Below, piece by piece: positions 42,750-52,144 of a stretch of DNA of 64,000 nucleotides. The number at the start of each line of letters is the position of its first letter. Position 1 is the first letter of the stretch. Both the position numbers and the translations under genes were made by a program. The notes beneath the pieces are model-generated. The model searched no databases, was not told the origin of the DNA, and was given only the letters and a program-made list of their open reading frames with translations. The stretch is taken from contig CAWADK010000010.1 in assembly GCA_963780715.1 (NCBI GenBank), positions 91,201-155,200 of the forward strand, given 5' to 3'. Origin of the DNA: JALORV01 sp963780715 (GTDB taxonomy: Bacteria > Pseudomonadota > Gammaproteobacteria > Burkholderiales > Burkholderiaceae_F).

Positions 42750-43637
42750 TCAGCGGCCGATCGCCTGCAGCGCGGCGATGCGCTGCTCGATCGGCGGGTG
42801 GCTCGAGAACAGGGCACTCATGCCGCCCCGCCCCGAAATACCCATCGTCTGCACCGCCTGCGGCAGATGACCGGGTTCCATGCCGCCGAGCCGCGCCAGG
42901 GCATTGATCATCGGCCGGTTGGAGCCCATCAGCGCCACGGCACCGGCGTCGGCGCGGAACTCGCGTCGACGCGAGAACCAGGCGACGATGATCGCCGCCA
43001 GGAAGCCGAGCGCGATGTCCAGCACGATGGTGGTCACGAAGTAGCCGATCCCGGGTGCATCGCTTTCGTTGCGCAGCAGGACGCGGTCGACGAAGTACCC
43101 GATCACGCGCGACAGGAACACGACGAAGGTATTCATCACGCCCTGCAGCAACGTCATCGTGACCATGTCGCCGTTCGCAACGTGTGAAACCTCATGCGCG
43201 AGCACGGCTTCGACCTCGTCCTTGCTCATCGACTGCAGCAGGCCGGTCGAGACCGCCACCAGCGCCGAGTTCTTGAACGCACCCGTGGCAAACGCGTTCG
43301 GCTCGCCCTCGAATATCGCCACTTCGGGCATGCCGATGCCGGCTTTCTCGGCCTGGCGCCGTACGGCTTCGACGAGCCAGGATTCCATCGCGTTCGACGG
43401 CTGGCGGATGACCTGCGCCCCGGTGCTCCACTTGGCCATCGGCTTGGACATCAGCAGCGAAATGAAGGCACCCGTGAAACCGACCACCAGCGAAAAGATC
43501 GCCAGCGCCCCCAGGTTCAGCGTCTGCCCACCGAGGTTGAAGTTGATGCCGAAGACCGACGACAGGACGGTCAGGAACAGCATCAGCACGACCATGATCG
43601 CAAGGTTCGTCAAAACGAACAGAGCGATACGTTTCAT
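42750..43637 (-). CDS. htpX: heat-shock membrane protease HtpX
   Basis: HtpX is an M48 zinc protease that, with FtsH, clears misfolded membrane proteins. The 295-residue product has two N-terminal membrane helices (residues 4-25 and 35-55), the zinc motif in VLAHEVSHVANGDMV, two further hydrophobic segments, and the third zinc ligand Glu in REFRADAGAVALMG. GGAG precedes the start. The 255 bp between htpX and the divergent yqhA gene hold no recognisable motif beyond possible promoters. Confidence 0.95.
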   Translation of the reverse strand: MKRIALFVLTNLAIMVVLMLFLTVLSSVFGINFNLGGQTLNLGALAIFSLVVGFTGAFISLLMSKPMAKWSTGAQVIRQPSNAMESWLVEAVRRQAEKAGIGMPEVAIFEGEPNAFATGAFKNSALVAVSTGLLQSMSKDEVEAVLAHEVSHVANGDMVTMTLLQGVMNTFVVFLSRVIGYFVDRVLLRNESDAPGIGYFVTTIVLDIALGFLAAIIVAWFSRRREFRADAGAVALMGSNRPMINALARLGGMEPGHLPQAVQTMGISGRGGMSALFSSHPPIEQRIAALQAIGR

Positions 43638-43892
43638 AGGTTCTCCAAAGGAAATAGTCAGTATCTGACGGCCGCAAGTCTATCCAATCGGCCGCGCCAC
43701 ACTCCATACGCGTTTGTCCGCAGCGCTACATCGGGAACTCCACGGAATACCCTTTCGTAATCAATGCCTTGGACAGGCCGGCTCCGCAAACGTTCGGTAG
43801 TTGGAGGCGTCAGGACGGATCTCAAGCCATCACCGACCGGATCCGGCGGCTGGCTAGAATGCCCGGCTTGCTCACTCCAAAGCCTGCCGCCC

Positions 43893-44510
43893 ATGTCCCT
43901 GCCGCCGGTTGATACTGCCAACGTCCGCCCGATCCCACCGCTGCCGCGGCTGATTTTCGCCAGCCGCTGGCTGCAGCTGCCGCTGTACGCGGGGCTGATC
44001 GTGGCCCAGGTCGTGTACGTCTGGCACTTCTGGGTCGAGCTGGCGCACCTGGTGGAGGCCGCCTTCGGCAGCCAGGCCGCCCTGCAGCAGCTGGTCACCA
44101 GCATCGGCTACAAGTCCGATGCCCTGCCGACCGGGCTCAACGAGACGATCATCATGCTGGTCGTGCTGGCGCTGATCGACGTCGTGATGATCTCCAACCT
44201 CCTCATCATGGTCATCGTCGGCGGCTACGAGACGTTCGTGTCGCGCATGTATCTCGAGAAACACCCGGACCAGCCCGAGTGGCTGTCGCATGTGAACGCA
44301 AGTGTGCTCAAGGTCAAGCTGGCCACCGCCATCATCGGGATAAGCTCCATCCACCTGCTCAAGACCTTCATCAACGCGGCGAACTACTCGGACAAGGTGC
44401 TGATCGCGCAGACGGCGATCCACATCACGTTCCTTTTCTCTGCGATGGCGATCGCCGCGACGGACCGCATCATGTTCCCGGGCGAAAAGGCTGCGAAGGT
44501 GAAGCACTGA
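43893..44510 (+). CDS. yqhA: YqhA/UPF0114 family membrane protein
   Basis: A 205-residue protein with four predicted transmembrane helices and the family pattern IDVVMISNLLIMVIVGGYE and LATAIIGISSIHLLKTFI. The start at 43893 (MSLPPVDTANV) was chosen over an ATG 129 bp upstream because the extra sequence has no family similarity. Function is unknown. The gene precedes class I fumarase by 36 bp, an association seen in other betaproteobacteria, so a link to that enzyme's expression is suggested only by position. Confidence 0.88.
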   Translation: MSLPPVDTANVRPIPPLPRLIFASRWLQLPLYAGLIVAQVVYVWHFWVELAHLVEAAFGSQAALQQLVTSIGYKSDALPTGLNETIIMLVVLALIDVVMISNLLIMVIVGGYETFVSRMYLEKHPDQPEWLSHVNASVLKVKLATAIIGISSIHLLKTFINAANYSDKVLIAQTAIHITFLFSAMAIAATDRIMFPGEKAAKVKH

Positions 44511-44546
44511 TCGACGAGCGCCCACATCACGGACAAGGATCCCACC

Positions 44547-46070
44547 ATGACGACGATCCGCCAGGCCGACCTGATCGAGAGCATCGCGGCCGCGCTGCAG
44601 TACATCAGCTACTACCACCCCGCCGACTACATCCGCAGCCTCGCCCGCGCCTACGAGACCGAGCAGAGCCCGGCCGCCAAGGACGCGATCGCGCAGATCC
44701 TGACCAACTCGAAGATGTGCGCCGAGGGTCACCGTCCGATCTGCCAGGACACCGGCATCGTCAACGTGTTCCTCAAGGTCGGCATGGATGTGCGCTGGGA
44801 AGGCTTCACCGGCTCGCTCGAGGATGCAATCAATGAGGGCGTGCGCCGCGGTTACCTGAATCCTGACAACAAGCTGCGCGCGTCGGTCGTCGATCCTCCG
44901 GAGTTCGGCCGCAAGAACACCAAGGACAACACGCCGGCCGTGGTCAACGTGCAGATCGTGCCGGGCAACAAGGTCGACGTCATGGTGGCGGCGAAGGGCG
45001 GCGGTTCGGAGAACAAGAGCAAGTTCGTCATGCTCAACCCCTCGGACTCGATCGTCGACTGGGTGCTGAAGACGGTGCCGACGATGGGCGCCGGGTGGTG
45101 CCCGCCCGGACTGCTGGGCATCGGCATCGGTGGCACCGCGGAAAAGGCGATGACAATGGCCAAGGAAGTGTTGATGGACGACATCGACATGACCGAGCTC
45201 ATCGCGCGCGGCCCCAGGACCGACGCCGAGAAGCTGCGCGTCGAGCTCTATGAGAAAGTCAACGCGCTCGGCATCGGCGCGCAGGGGCTCGGCGGGTTGA
45301 CCACGGTGCTCGACGTCAAGATCAGGATGTATCCCACCCATGCGGCAAGCAAGCCGGTGGCGATGATCCCCAACTGCGCGGCAACGCGCCATGCACACTT
45401 CGTGCTGGACGGTTCCGGGCCTGCGTATCTCGACCCGCCATCACTCGACACGTGGCCCAACGTCAACTGGCAGCCGGACGTGAAGAAGAGCCAGCGCGTC
45501 GATCTCGACAAGCTGACCCGGGAAGAAGTTGCCGCGTGGAAACCGGGCCAGACGCTGCTGCTCAACGGCAGGATGCTGACCGGCCGCGATGCCGCCCACA
45601 AGCGCATCCAGGACATGCTCGCCAAGGGCGAGAAGCTGCCGGTGGACTTCACCAACCGCGTCATTTACTACGTCGGGCCGGTCGATCCGGTGCGCGACGA
45701 AGTCATGGGCCCGGCGGGTCCCACGACGGCGACGCGCATGGACAAGTTCACCGAGATGATGCTGGCGCAAACGGGGCTGATCGCGATGATCGGCAAGTCC
45801 GAGCGCGGCCCCGTCGCGATCGAGGCGATCAGGAAGCACAAGAGCGCCTACCTGATGGCCGTAGGCGGCGCCGCCTACCTCGTGGCCAAGGCGATCAAGT
45901 CGGCGAAGGTGCTGGGCTTTGCCGACCTCGGCATGGAAGCGATCTACGAGTTCGAGGTCAGGGACATGCCCGTCACGGTTGCCGTCAGCGCGGACGGTGT
46001 CTCGGTCCACGAGACCGGCCCGCGCGAGTGGCAGGCAAAGATCGGCAAGATCCCGGTCGCGGCCGCCTGA
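44547..46070 (+). CDS. fumA: fumarate hydratase class I
   Basis: Class I fumarase uses a [4Fe-4S] cluster to interconvert fumarate and malate in the TCA cycle. The 507-residue product shows the conserved cluster and active-site segments EGHRPICQDTGIVNVFL, MGAGWCPPGLLGIGIGGTAE and IPNCAATRHAH, giving three cysteine ligands. A C-terminal beta domain includes PVDPVRDEVMGPAGPTTATR and GKSERGPVAIEAI. The oxygen-sensitive cluster contrasts with the stable class II FumC, which is not in this window. Confidence 0.96.
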   Translation: MTTIRQADLIESIAAALQYISYYHPADYIRSLARAYETEQSPAAKDAIAQILTNSKMCAEGHRPICQDTGIVNVFLKVGMDVRWEGFTGSLEDAINEGVRRGYLNPDNKLRASVVDPPEFGRKNTKDNTPAVVNVQIVPGNKVDVMVAAKGGGSENKSKFVMLNPSDSIVDWVLKTVPTMGAGWCPPGLLGIGIGGTAEKAMTMAKEVLMDDIDMTELIARGPRTDAEKLRVELYEKVNALGIGAQGLGGLTTVLDVKIRMYPTHAASKPVAMIPNCAATRHAHFVLDGSGPAYLDPPSLDTWPNVNWQPDVKKSQRVDLDKLTREEVAAWKPGQTLLLNGRMLTGRDAAHKRIQDMLAKGEKLPVDFTNRVIYYVGPVDPVRDEVMGPAGPTTATRMDKFTEMMLAQTGLIAMIGKSERGPVAIEAIRKHKSAYLMAVGGAAYLVAKAIKSAKVLGFADLGMEAIYEFEVRDMPVTVAVSADGVSVHETGPREWQAKIGKIPVAAA

Positions 46071-46084
46071 GCAGCGATCGATCC

Positions 46085-47212
46085 GTGGGGAGACGATCAC
46101 CGCCGCCGCGGGCATGGGGTGACGAAGCCGTCCGCCGCATCGAGGCAGACTACACGCGGTCGGCGGACACGCATCTGCTGCGCGTCGATGTGCCCGGCGT
46201 TCCCCACTGCCCGCTGTACCTGAAGGACGAGTCGGTGCACCCGACCGGCAGCCTGAAACATCGGCTGGCGCGGTCGCTGTTCCTGTATGGCCTGTGCAAT
46301 GGGCTGATCGGCCCGCGCACGACGGTCGTCGAGGCCTCGTCAGGCTCGACGGCGGTGTCCGAGGCCTACTTCGCGCGGCTGATCGGTGTGCCCTTCGTGG
46401 CCGTGATGCCGAGGACCACTTCGCGCGAGAAGATCGCCCTGATCGAATTCCACGGCGGGCGTTGTCACCTCGTCGACGAGCCGGCCGCGGTCTACGAGGA
46501 AGCCGCGTCGCTCGCGCGGCGCACCGGCGGCCACTACATGGATCAGTTCACGAATGCCGAGCGCGCGACAGACTGGCGCGGCAACAACAACATCGCCGAG
46601 TCGATCTTCCAGCAGATGAAGGACGAGCCGTTTGCGATACCGGCATGGATCGTCATCGGTGCGGGCACCGGCGGCACCAGCGCCACGATCGGGCGGTACG
46701 TGCGCTACCGGCGCTGTGCAACGAAGATCTGCCTCGCCGACCCTGAGAATTCCGTGTTCCACGACTACTGTGCAGACGGCGATGCGACGCGAACCCTGGC
46801 GGTGGCCTCGCGCATCGAAGGCATCGGGCGGCCACGCGTTGAACCGAGCTTCAACCGCCATGTGATCGACCATTCGATCCGCGTGCCGGACGCCGACTCC
46901 TTCGCGGCCGCGCGCTTCCTCGAACGGGTGCTGGGACGCCGGGTCGGACCGTCGACCGGAACCGCGCTGATCGCCTGCGCCGAACTGATGTCCGAGATGG
47001 CCCGAACCGCGCAGGCCGGCGCGGTGGTCACGCTGATCTGTGACGGCGGCGAGCGCTACTCGGAAACCTGCTACGACGATGCGTGGCTCGAACGGAACGG
47101 CCTGGACTGCGCCGGTGGCATCCGCAGGCTGGAACGCTTCTGGTCCGAGGGCGCCTGGTCACCGCCCGCGCGCGGCTCGTCGCGGCGGCGGGCCAAATCA
47201 GCCGGTCACTGA
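46085..47212 (+). CDS. PLP-dependent cysteine synthase-like protein (Cds1-like)
   Basis: A fold-type II PLP enzyme of about 375 residues. The PLP lysine is in HPTGSLKHRLARSLF, the phosphate-binding loop is VEASSGSTAVSEAYFA, and a second glycine loop is VIGAGTGGTSATIG. It resembles the Cds1 group of L-cysteine desulfhydrases more than CysK/CysM. GTG at 46085 is the likeliest start: it is in frame, just after the fumA stop, and fits homologue length. The reaction, cysteine breakdown to H2S or another beta-elimination, is inferred from family. It converges on cysM. Confidence 0.8.
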   Translation: MGRRSPPPRAWGDEAVRRIEADYTRSADTHLLRVDVPGVPHCPLYLKDESVHPTGSLKHRLARSLFLYGLCNGLIGPRTTVVEASSGSTAVSEAYFARLIGVPFVAVMPRTTSREKIALIEFHGGRCHLVDEPAAVYEEAASLARRTGGHYMDQFTNAERATDWRGNNNIAESIFQQMKDEPFAIPAWIVIGAGTGGTSATIGRYVRYRRCATKICLADPENSVFHDYCADGDATRTLAVASRIEGIGRPRVEPSFNRHVIDHSIRVPDADSFAAARFLERVLGRRVGPSTGTALIACAELMSEMARTAQAGAVVTLICDGGERYSETCYDDAWLERNGLDCAGGIRRLERFWSEGAWSPPARGSSRRRAKSAGH

Positions 47213-47282
47213 GACGAGGGCTCTGCCGCGCGGCGACTGCACGGCTCCGCCGCCGGCCGCCCCTACGGCGCATCGAACCCGG

Positions 47283-48188
47283 TCAGCCGCGGAAAATGCC
47301 CGTGCTGAGGTAGCGATCGCCGCGATCGCACACGACGAAGACGATGGTCGCGTTCTCGACTTCCGCGGCAACCCTCAGCGCAATCAGGCAGGCTCCCGCT
47401 GCCGACGGGCCACCACTGATGCCCTCTTCCGCGGCGAGGCGCCGCGCCATCTCTTCGGCGTCGGCCTGCGACACGAACTCCAGCCGGTCCACCTGGGTGG
47501 GATCGTAGATCTTCGGCAGGTAGGCCTCGGGCCACTTGCGTATGCCCGGGATCTGGGAGCCCTCGGCAGGCTGCGCGCCGATGATCTGGATCGCGGCACT
47601 GCGCTCCTTCAGGTAGCGGCCAACGCCCATGATCGTGCCGGTGGTTCCCATCGCGCTGACGAAGTGCGAGATGCGGCCGCCGGTGTCGCGCCAGATTTCC
47701 GGCCCCGTGGTCTCGTAATGCGCGCGCGAGTTGTCAGGATTGGCGAACTGGTCGAGCACGCGACCCTTGCCCTCGGCCTGCATCTGCATCGCCAGGTCGC
47801 GCGCGTACTCCATGCCGCCCTTGCTCGCCGGCGTCAGGATCAGCTCGGCGCCGTAGGCGGCCATGCTCGCCCGCCGCTCGCTCGACAGGTTGTCCGGCAT
47901 GATCAGGGTCATGCGGTAGCCCCTCATCGCCGCGATCATGGCCAGCGCGATTCCGGTGTTGCCGCTGGTGGCTTCGATGAGGCGATCCCCGGGGCGGATT
48001 TCGCCACGCTCCTCGGCCCGACGGATCATCGAGTACGCGGGGCGGTCCTTCACCGAGCCGCCGGGGTTGTTGCCCTCGAGCTTGCCAAGGATGATGTTGC
48101 CGCGCCGGGACTGATCGGCACCGGGCAATCGCTGGAGGCGCACGAGCGGCGTGTTGCCAATGGTCTGGTCGATCGTGAGTGCGTTCAT
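47283..48188 (-). CDS. cysM: cysteine synthase B (O-acetylserine sulfhydrylase)
   Basis: CysM makes cysteine from O-acetylserine and sulfide or thiosulfate. The 301-residue product begins MNALTIDQTIGNTPLVRLQR and has the PLP lysine in NNPGGSVKDRPAYSM, the asparagine loop EATSGNTGIALAM and the glycine loop AMGTTGTIMGVGRYL. The C-terminus reads GISGGPSAAGACLIAL. It follows lapB on the same strand, as in several betaproteobacteria. An in-frame upstream reading through the lapB spacer is rejected because the family starts at 48188. Confidence 0.96.
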   Translation of the reverse strand: MNALTIDQTIGNTPLVRLQRLPGADQSRRGNIILGKLEGNNPGGSVKDRPAYSMIRRAEERGEIRPGDRLIEATSGNTGIALAMIAAMRGYRMTLIMPDNLSSERRASMAAYGAELILTPASKGGMEYARDLAMQMQAEGKGRVLDQFANPDNSRAHYETTGPEIWRDTGGRISHFVSAMGTTGTIMGVGRYLKERSAAIQIIGAQPAEGSQIPGIRKWPEAYLPKIYDPTQVDRLEFVSQADAEEMARRLAAEEGISGGPSAAGACLIALRVAAEVENATIVFVVCDRGDRYLSTGIFRG

Positions 48189-48273
48189 CGGCAGCGACCG
48201 GGTAAGGTGACGGCGAAGCATAGCGACGGCCGACGGTCTCGCGTCAACGGCCCGCACCCGGCCGCGCGGTGCC

Positions 48274-49444
48274 TCATTGACCGTCGAGTTCTTCGATGCG
48301 ACGCGGTGGATAGCTGTCCCAGTTCGTACAGCCGGGGCAGTTCCAGTGGTACTCGCGCGCACGGAACCCGCACCGACTGCAGCGATAGCGGGCCAGCTTC
48401 TGCGCATGGCTCTTGAGCAAGGTGCTCAGGCCCTTCAACTCCTCGTCGCCGGGGTTCAGTGCGAGCCGCGCGCGGGCGAGGCGCTCGAATCCGAGCAGCG
48501 ACGGATGACGCCGCAGCTCGTCTCCCACCAGCGCTTCCGCGGCCGCCGGGCCTTCCCATTCGAGCACCCGGCGATGGGCACTGTCGAGCATGTCGATCGA
48601 CGGCGCATCCTGCAAGGCGCGACGCAGCCAGTTGAGGGCCTCGGTCCGGCGTCCCAGCCCGTCGAGCGCCGCCGTCACCTTGTCGGCGATCAGCGACAGA
48701 TGGTCGCGCGACACCGCTTCCACCCGCTGCCACCGCGTCAACGCTTCGGCCGGCGTCGCCGCGCCGCGCGGCCAGGTCACCGGCGAGGATCAGTGCACGC
48801 ACCGACTTGCGGTCGGTCGTCAGCGCGTCGTCAATGGCGCGCTGCGCTTCTTCGAGCCGCCCGGCGCCGAGCGCGATGTCGGCCAGCTCGCAGTGGTAGT
48901 GGGAGATCGCCGCCTGGTGATCCTCGCCCGCTTCGCGTTCCAGCAGGCGCGCGCAATCGATCGCCTTCAGCCACTCGCGCTCCATCTGGTAGATGCGCAG
49001 CAGTGCGCGCAGCGCCTCGAAGCGCTGATCACGATGCTCGAGCAGGCGTGTGAAGGCATCCTCCGCCCGATCGAGCAGCCCACCCTTGAGGTAGTCCTGC
49101 CCCAGCTCCGACAGCGCCTGCGCCCGTTCGCTCGCCGGCAGGTCGGAGCGATTCAGCAGGTGCGTATGGATGCGCACCGCGCGGTCGAACTCGCCGCGGC
49201 GCCGGAACAGGTTGCCCAGCGCGTGATGAAGCTCGATGGTCTCGGGATCGAGCTTGACGACCTCGATGAACGCATCGATCGCCTTGTCGTGCTGGTCATT
49301 AAGAAGCAGGTTGAGTCCGCGGAAGTACGAGCGCGGCAGCGCCGCGTTATCCGTTGCCCGCGTCCGCGACTCAAAGCCGCGGCCGAACCAGCCGGCCGCG
49401 AACACCAGCGGCAGGACGACGAGGTACCAGAGTTCGAACTCCAT
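48274..49444 (-). CDS. lapB: lipopolysaccharide assembly protein B (frame broken once in this sequence)
   Basis: LapB (YciM) anchors to the inner membrane and directs FtsH to degrade LpxC, balancing LPS and phospholipid. The N-terminal membrane helix (MEFELWYLVVLPLVFAAGWF), repeated TPR helices (DKAIDAFIEVVKLDPETIEL) and a C-terminal rubredoxin-like knuckle (YRCSRCGF and WNCPGC) are all present. The frame shifts near 48750 after LAARRGDA; removing one base joins AEALTRWQRVEAV and gives 389 residues, identical to the E. coli length. Its ATG shares a base with the lapA stop (TGATG). Confidence 0.93.
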
Positions 49445-49782
49445 CAGCGGATGTCTGGCTGGCCCGCGACTTCGACGACCGCTCCGGACTGGCGCGCGGC
49501 CGCCGCCATGCGATCCGCGGCAGACTCCGCTGGCGCACTCGCTGGTCCGTCGCGCCGCAGCCGGACCACTTCGCGCCGCATGCGGTAGATCGGCAGTGCG
49601 AGCGCAAGTGCACCCAGCAGCGCGCCCACCGCCACGCAGCTCAACATCACCAGGATGAGCGGGACGTTTTCCCACACCACGCCGGAGGTCAGCCGGACGG
49701 GAACCGGCGTCGTGTTCTTCAGCGAGAACCACAGCACGAGGAGGAAGAAGCCCAGCTTGACGATCCACGCCAGCAGTCTCAT
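49444..49782 (-). CDS. lapA: lipopolysaccharide assembly protein A
   Basis: LapA (YciS) is a small inner-membrane partner of LapB. The 112-residue product has two transmembrane helices (about 5-22 and 42-65) around WFSLKNTTPVPVRLTSGVVW and a cytoplasmic tail that starts with the basic RMRREVVRLRRD. It directly precedes lapB, with stop and start sharing a base, so the two are coupled. The ihfB terminator lies upstream. Confidence 0.92.
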   Translation of the reverse strand: MRLLAWIVKLGFFLLVLWFSLKNTTPVPVRLTSGVVWENVPLILVMLSCVAVGALLGALALALPIYRMRREVVRLRRDGPASAPAESAADRMAAAARQSGAVVEVAGQPDIR

Positions 49783-49854
49783 TCAGTCCTCCTCCATGAC
49801 GCACTTGTCGAAAGGCGGATTGTAGGGAAGCGGCCGTCGGCTCGGGACGCGGGC

Positions 49855-49884
49855 GAAAAAAAGGCCGCGCAGTGCGCGGCCCTT
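49855..49884 (-). terminator. Rho-independent terminator after ihfB
   Basis: On the minus strand GGCCGCGCA pairs with TGCGCGGCC and runs into seven T residues, 16 bp past the ihfB stop. Confidence 0.9.
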
Positions 49885-49899
49885 GTACGCTTGCTGCCC

Positions 49900-50214
49900 T
49901 CAGGCGTCATCCCCGTCGGGCACATCCGAGCCCTCCTCGCCGTCGACGCGCTCGCGCAGTTCCTTGCCCGCCTTGAAGTGCGGCACATACTTGGCGGGCA
50001 CCTGCACCCGGTCGCCGGACTTGGGGTTGCGCCCCAGTCGCGGCGGACGGTAATTCAGCGCAAAGCTGCCGAAGCCCCGAATCTCGATGCGCTGGCCGCC
50101 GGCCAGCGCATCGGTCATCGCGTCGAGCATCGTGTTGACCGCTTCGTCGGCGTCGCGCGCGACCAGGCGGGGGTTGCGCTCCGCCAGGCGCGCGATCAAC
50201 TCCGACTTCGTCAT
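49900..50214 (-). CDS. ihfB: integration host factor subunit beta
   Basis: IHF is the alpha/beta heterodimer that bends DNA sharply at specific sites. The 104-residue product begins MTKSELIARLAERNPRLV and has the beta-arm GFGSFALNYRPPRLGRNPKS, with the conserved intercalating proline region, and KYVPHFKAGKELRERV. A TTG nine bases upstream (50223) has a better-spaced GGAG and could be the real start. The acidic tail (DGEEGSDVPDGDDA) is longer than in E. coli. ihfB follows rpsA after 16-25 bp, the conserved order. Confidence 0.95.
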   Translation of the reverse strand: MTKSELIARLAERNPRLVARDADEAVNTMLDAMTDALAGGQRIEIRGFGSFALNYRPPRLGRNPKSGDRVQVPAKYVPHFKAGKELRERVDGEEGSDVPDGDDA

Positions 50215-50239
50215 CGTCTTCAACGAAGAACTCCGGCGA

Positions 50240-51952
50240 CTACTTGGTTTGCGTGTCGAGCTTGGCCTTCAGCAGCGCGCCGAGGTTGGTGGTGCCGGTC
50301 TGCGCCTCAGCCTGCATGCGCTCCATCGTCGCCGATGTTTCAGCCGTGTCCTTCGCCTTGATCGACAGGTTCAGGCCACGGTTCTTGCGGTCGACGTTGA
50401 TGATCATCGCGATGACCGAATCACCTTCCTTCAGGTGATTGCGGGCATCCTCGACCCGGTCGGCCGCGATTTCCGAAGCACGCAGGTAGCCCTCGATGTC
50501 GCCGCCGAGGTCGATGACCGCGCCCTTGGCGTCGACCGACTTGACCGTGCCGGTGACGATCGAGCCCTTCTCGTGGCCCGCCGCGAAGTTGGTGAACGGG
50601 TCGCCCGACATCTGCTTCACGCCGAGCGAAATCCGCTCACGCTCGGTGTCGATCGCCAGCACCATCGCCTCGATCTCGTCGCCCTTCTTGTACTTGCGGA
50701 CGGCCTCTTCGCCCGGCTCGCTCCACGAGAGGTCGGACAGGTGCACCAGGCCGTCGATGCCGCCATTGAGGCCGATGAAAACGCCGAAGTCGGTGATCGA
50801 CTTGATCTGGCCCGTCACCTTGTCGCCCTTCTTGTGCGACTGCGCGAAGTCGTCCCACGGGTTGGGCTTGCACTGCTTCATGCCGAGGCTGATGCGGCGG
50901 CGCTCTTCGTCGATCTCGAGCACCATGACCTCGACTTCGTCGCCCAGCTGGACGACCTTCTTCGGGTCGACGTTCTTGTTGGTCCAGTCCATCTCGGAGA
51001 CGTGCACCAGGCCTTCGATGCCGGCCTCGATCTCGACGAACGCGCCGTAGTCGGTGATGTTGGTGACCTTGCCGAAGAGCCGCGTGCCCTGCGGATAGCG
51101 GCGACCGAGCCCGACCCACGGGTCCTCGCCCAGCTGCTTCACGCCCAGCGATACGCGGTTCTTTTCCTGGTCGAACTTCAGGACCTTGGCGGTCAGCTCC
51201 TGGCCGACCTGCACGACCTCGCTCGGATGACGCACGCGACGCCAGGCGAGGTCGGTGATGTGCAGCAGGCCGTCGATGCCACCGAGGTCGACGAACGCGC
51301 CGTAGTCGGTGATGTTCTTGACCGTGCCCTTGACGATCGCGCCTTCCTTGAGGTTCTCGAGCAGCTTGGCGCGCTCTTCGCCCATGCTGGCCTCGACCAC
51401 CGCACGGCGGGAGACCACGACGTTGTTGCGCTTGCGGTCGAGCTTGATGACCTTGAACTCGAGGGTCTTGCCCTCGAACGGCGTCGTGTCCTTGACCGGC
51501 CGCGTGTCCACCAGCGAACCCGGCAGGAACGCGCGGATGCCGTTGGTCATGACGGTGAGTCCGCCCTTGACCTTGCCGGTGATGGTGCCGCTGACCAGTT
51601 CACCGCTGTCGAGCGCCTTTTCGAGGTTCATCCAGGCGGCGAGGCGCTTGGCCTTGTCGCGCGACAGGATGGTGTCGCCGTAGCCGTTTTCGAGCGATTC
51701 GATCGCGACCGAGACGAAATCGCCCGGGTTGACGCTCAACTGGCCGTTGTCGTCCTTGAATTCCTCGAGCGGGATGTAGGCCTCGGACTTCAGGCCGGCG
51801 TTGACGACCACGAAGTTGTAGTCGACACGGATCACCTCGGCGGTGATCACTTCGCCCTGCTTCATCTCCTGACGATTCAGGCTTTCTTCGAAGAGGGCGG
51901 CAAAACTTTCGGGCTTGCTGGCGGTGCTGCTGTGAGTTGCGACAGATGACAT
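50240..51952 (-). CDS. rpsA: 30S ribosomal protein S1
   Basis: S1 brings mRNA to the 30S subunit. From ATG 51952 (MSSVATHSSTASKPESFAAL) the product is 570 residues with six S1 domains: each has a GxVxxI/V ... GAFVDLGGIDGLLHITDLAW-type core, best seen in domains 3 to 5. An in-frame codon 24 bases upstream (51976) is possible but adds residues absent from the family. The leader is unusual in holding four 15-bp repeats, relevant because S1 represses its own translation in E. coli. Confidence 0.97.
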   Translation of the reverse strand: MSSVATHSSTASKPESFAALFEESLNRQEMKQGEVITAEVIRVDYNFVVVNAGLKSEAYIPLEEFKDDNGQLSVNPGDFVSVAIESLENGYGDTILSRDKAKRLAAWMNLEKALDSGELVSGTITGKVKGGLTVMTNGIRAFLPGSLVDTRPVKDTTPFEGKTLEFKVIKLDRKRNNVVVSRRAVVEASMGEERAKLLENLKEGAIVKGTVKNITDYGAFVDLGGIDGLLHITDLAWRRVRHPSEVVQVGQELTAKVLKFDQEKNRVSLGVKQLGEDPWVGLGRRYPQGTRLFGKVTNITDYGAFVEIEAGIEGLVHVSEMDWTNKNVDPKKVVQLGDEVEVMVLEIDEERRRISLGMKQCKPNPWDDFAQSHKKGDKVTGQIKSITDFGVFIGLNGGIDGLVHLSDLSWSEPGEEAVRKYKKGDEIEAMVLAIDTERERISLGVKQMSGDPFTNFAAGHEKGSIVTGTVKSVDAKGAVIDLGGDIEGYLRASEIAADRVEDARNHLKEGDSVIAMIINVDRKNRGLNLSIKAKDTAETSATMERMQAEAQTGTTNLGALLKAKLDTQTK

Positions 51953-52069
51953 GTAGGAACCTGATGACCAATTCACGCTTCGGCCTTGCGCCTCGGCGGA
52001 GTTGAAGAAACGCAGCGGGAAAACCTGAGCGGCGCTGGCCGCAACAAAGACGCCCCTGCTGCACCCGTT

Positions 52070-52129
52070 ACTGCTGACTTCGATCCTGCTGACTTCGATG
52101 TTGCTGACTTCGATACTGCTGACTTCGAT
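52070..52129. repeat. four 15-bp tandem repeats in the cmk-rpsA spacer
   Basis: Four back-to-back copies of nCTGCTGACTTCGAT (one with T for C at position 2, first base variable), 118-177 bp upstream of the rpsA start and 16 bp past the cmk stop. The rest of the 192-bp spacer has no other clear feature. On the plus strand the repeat would read as A-D-F-D-x pentapeptides, but no supported gene is there. Confidence 0.85.
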
Positions 52130-52144
52130 GCTGCCAATTACCTC

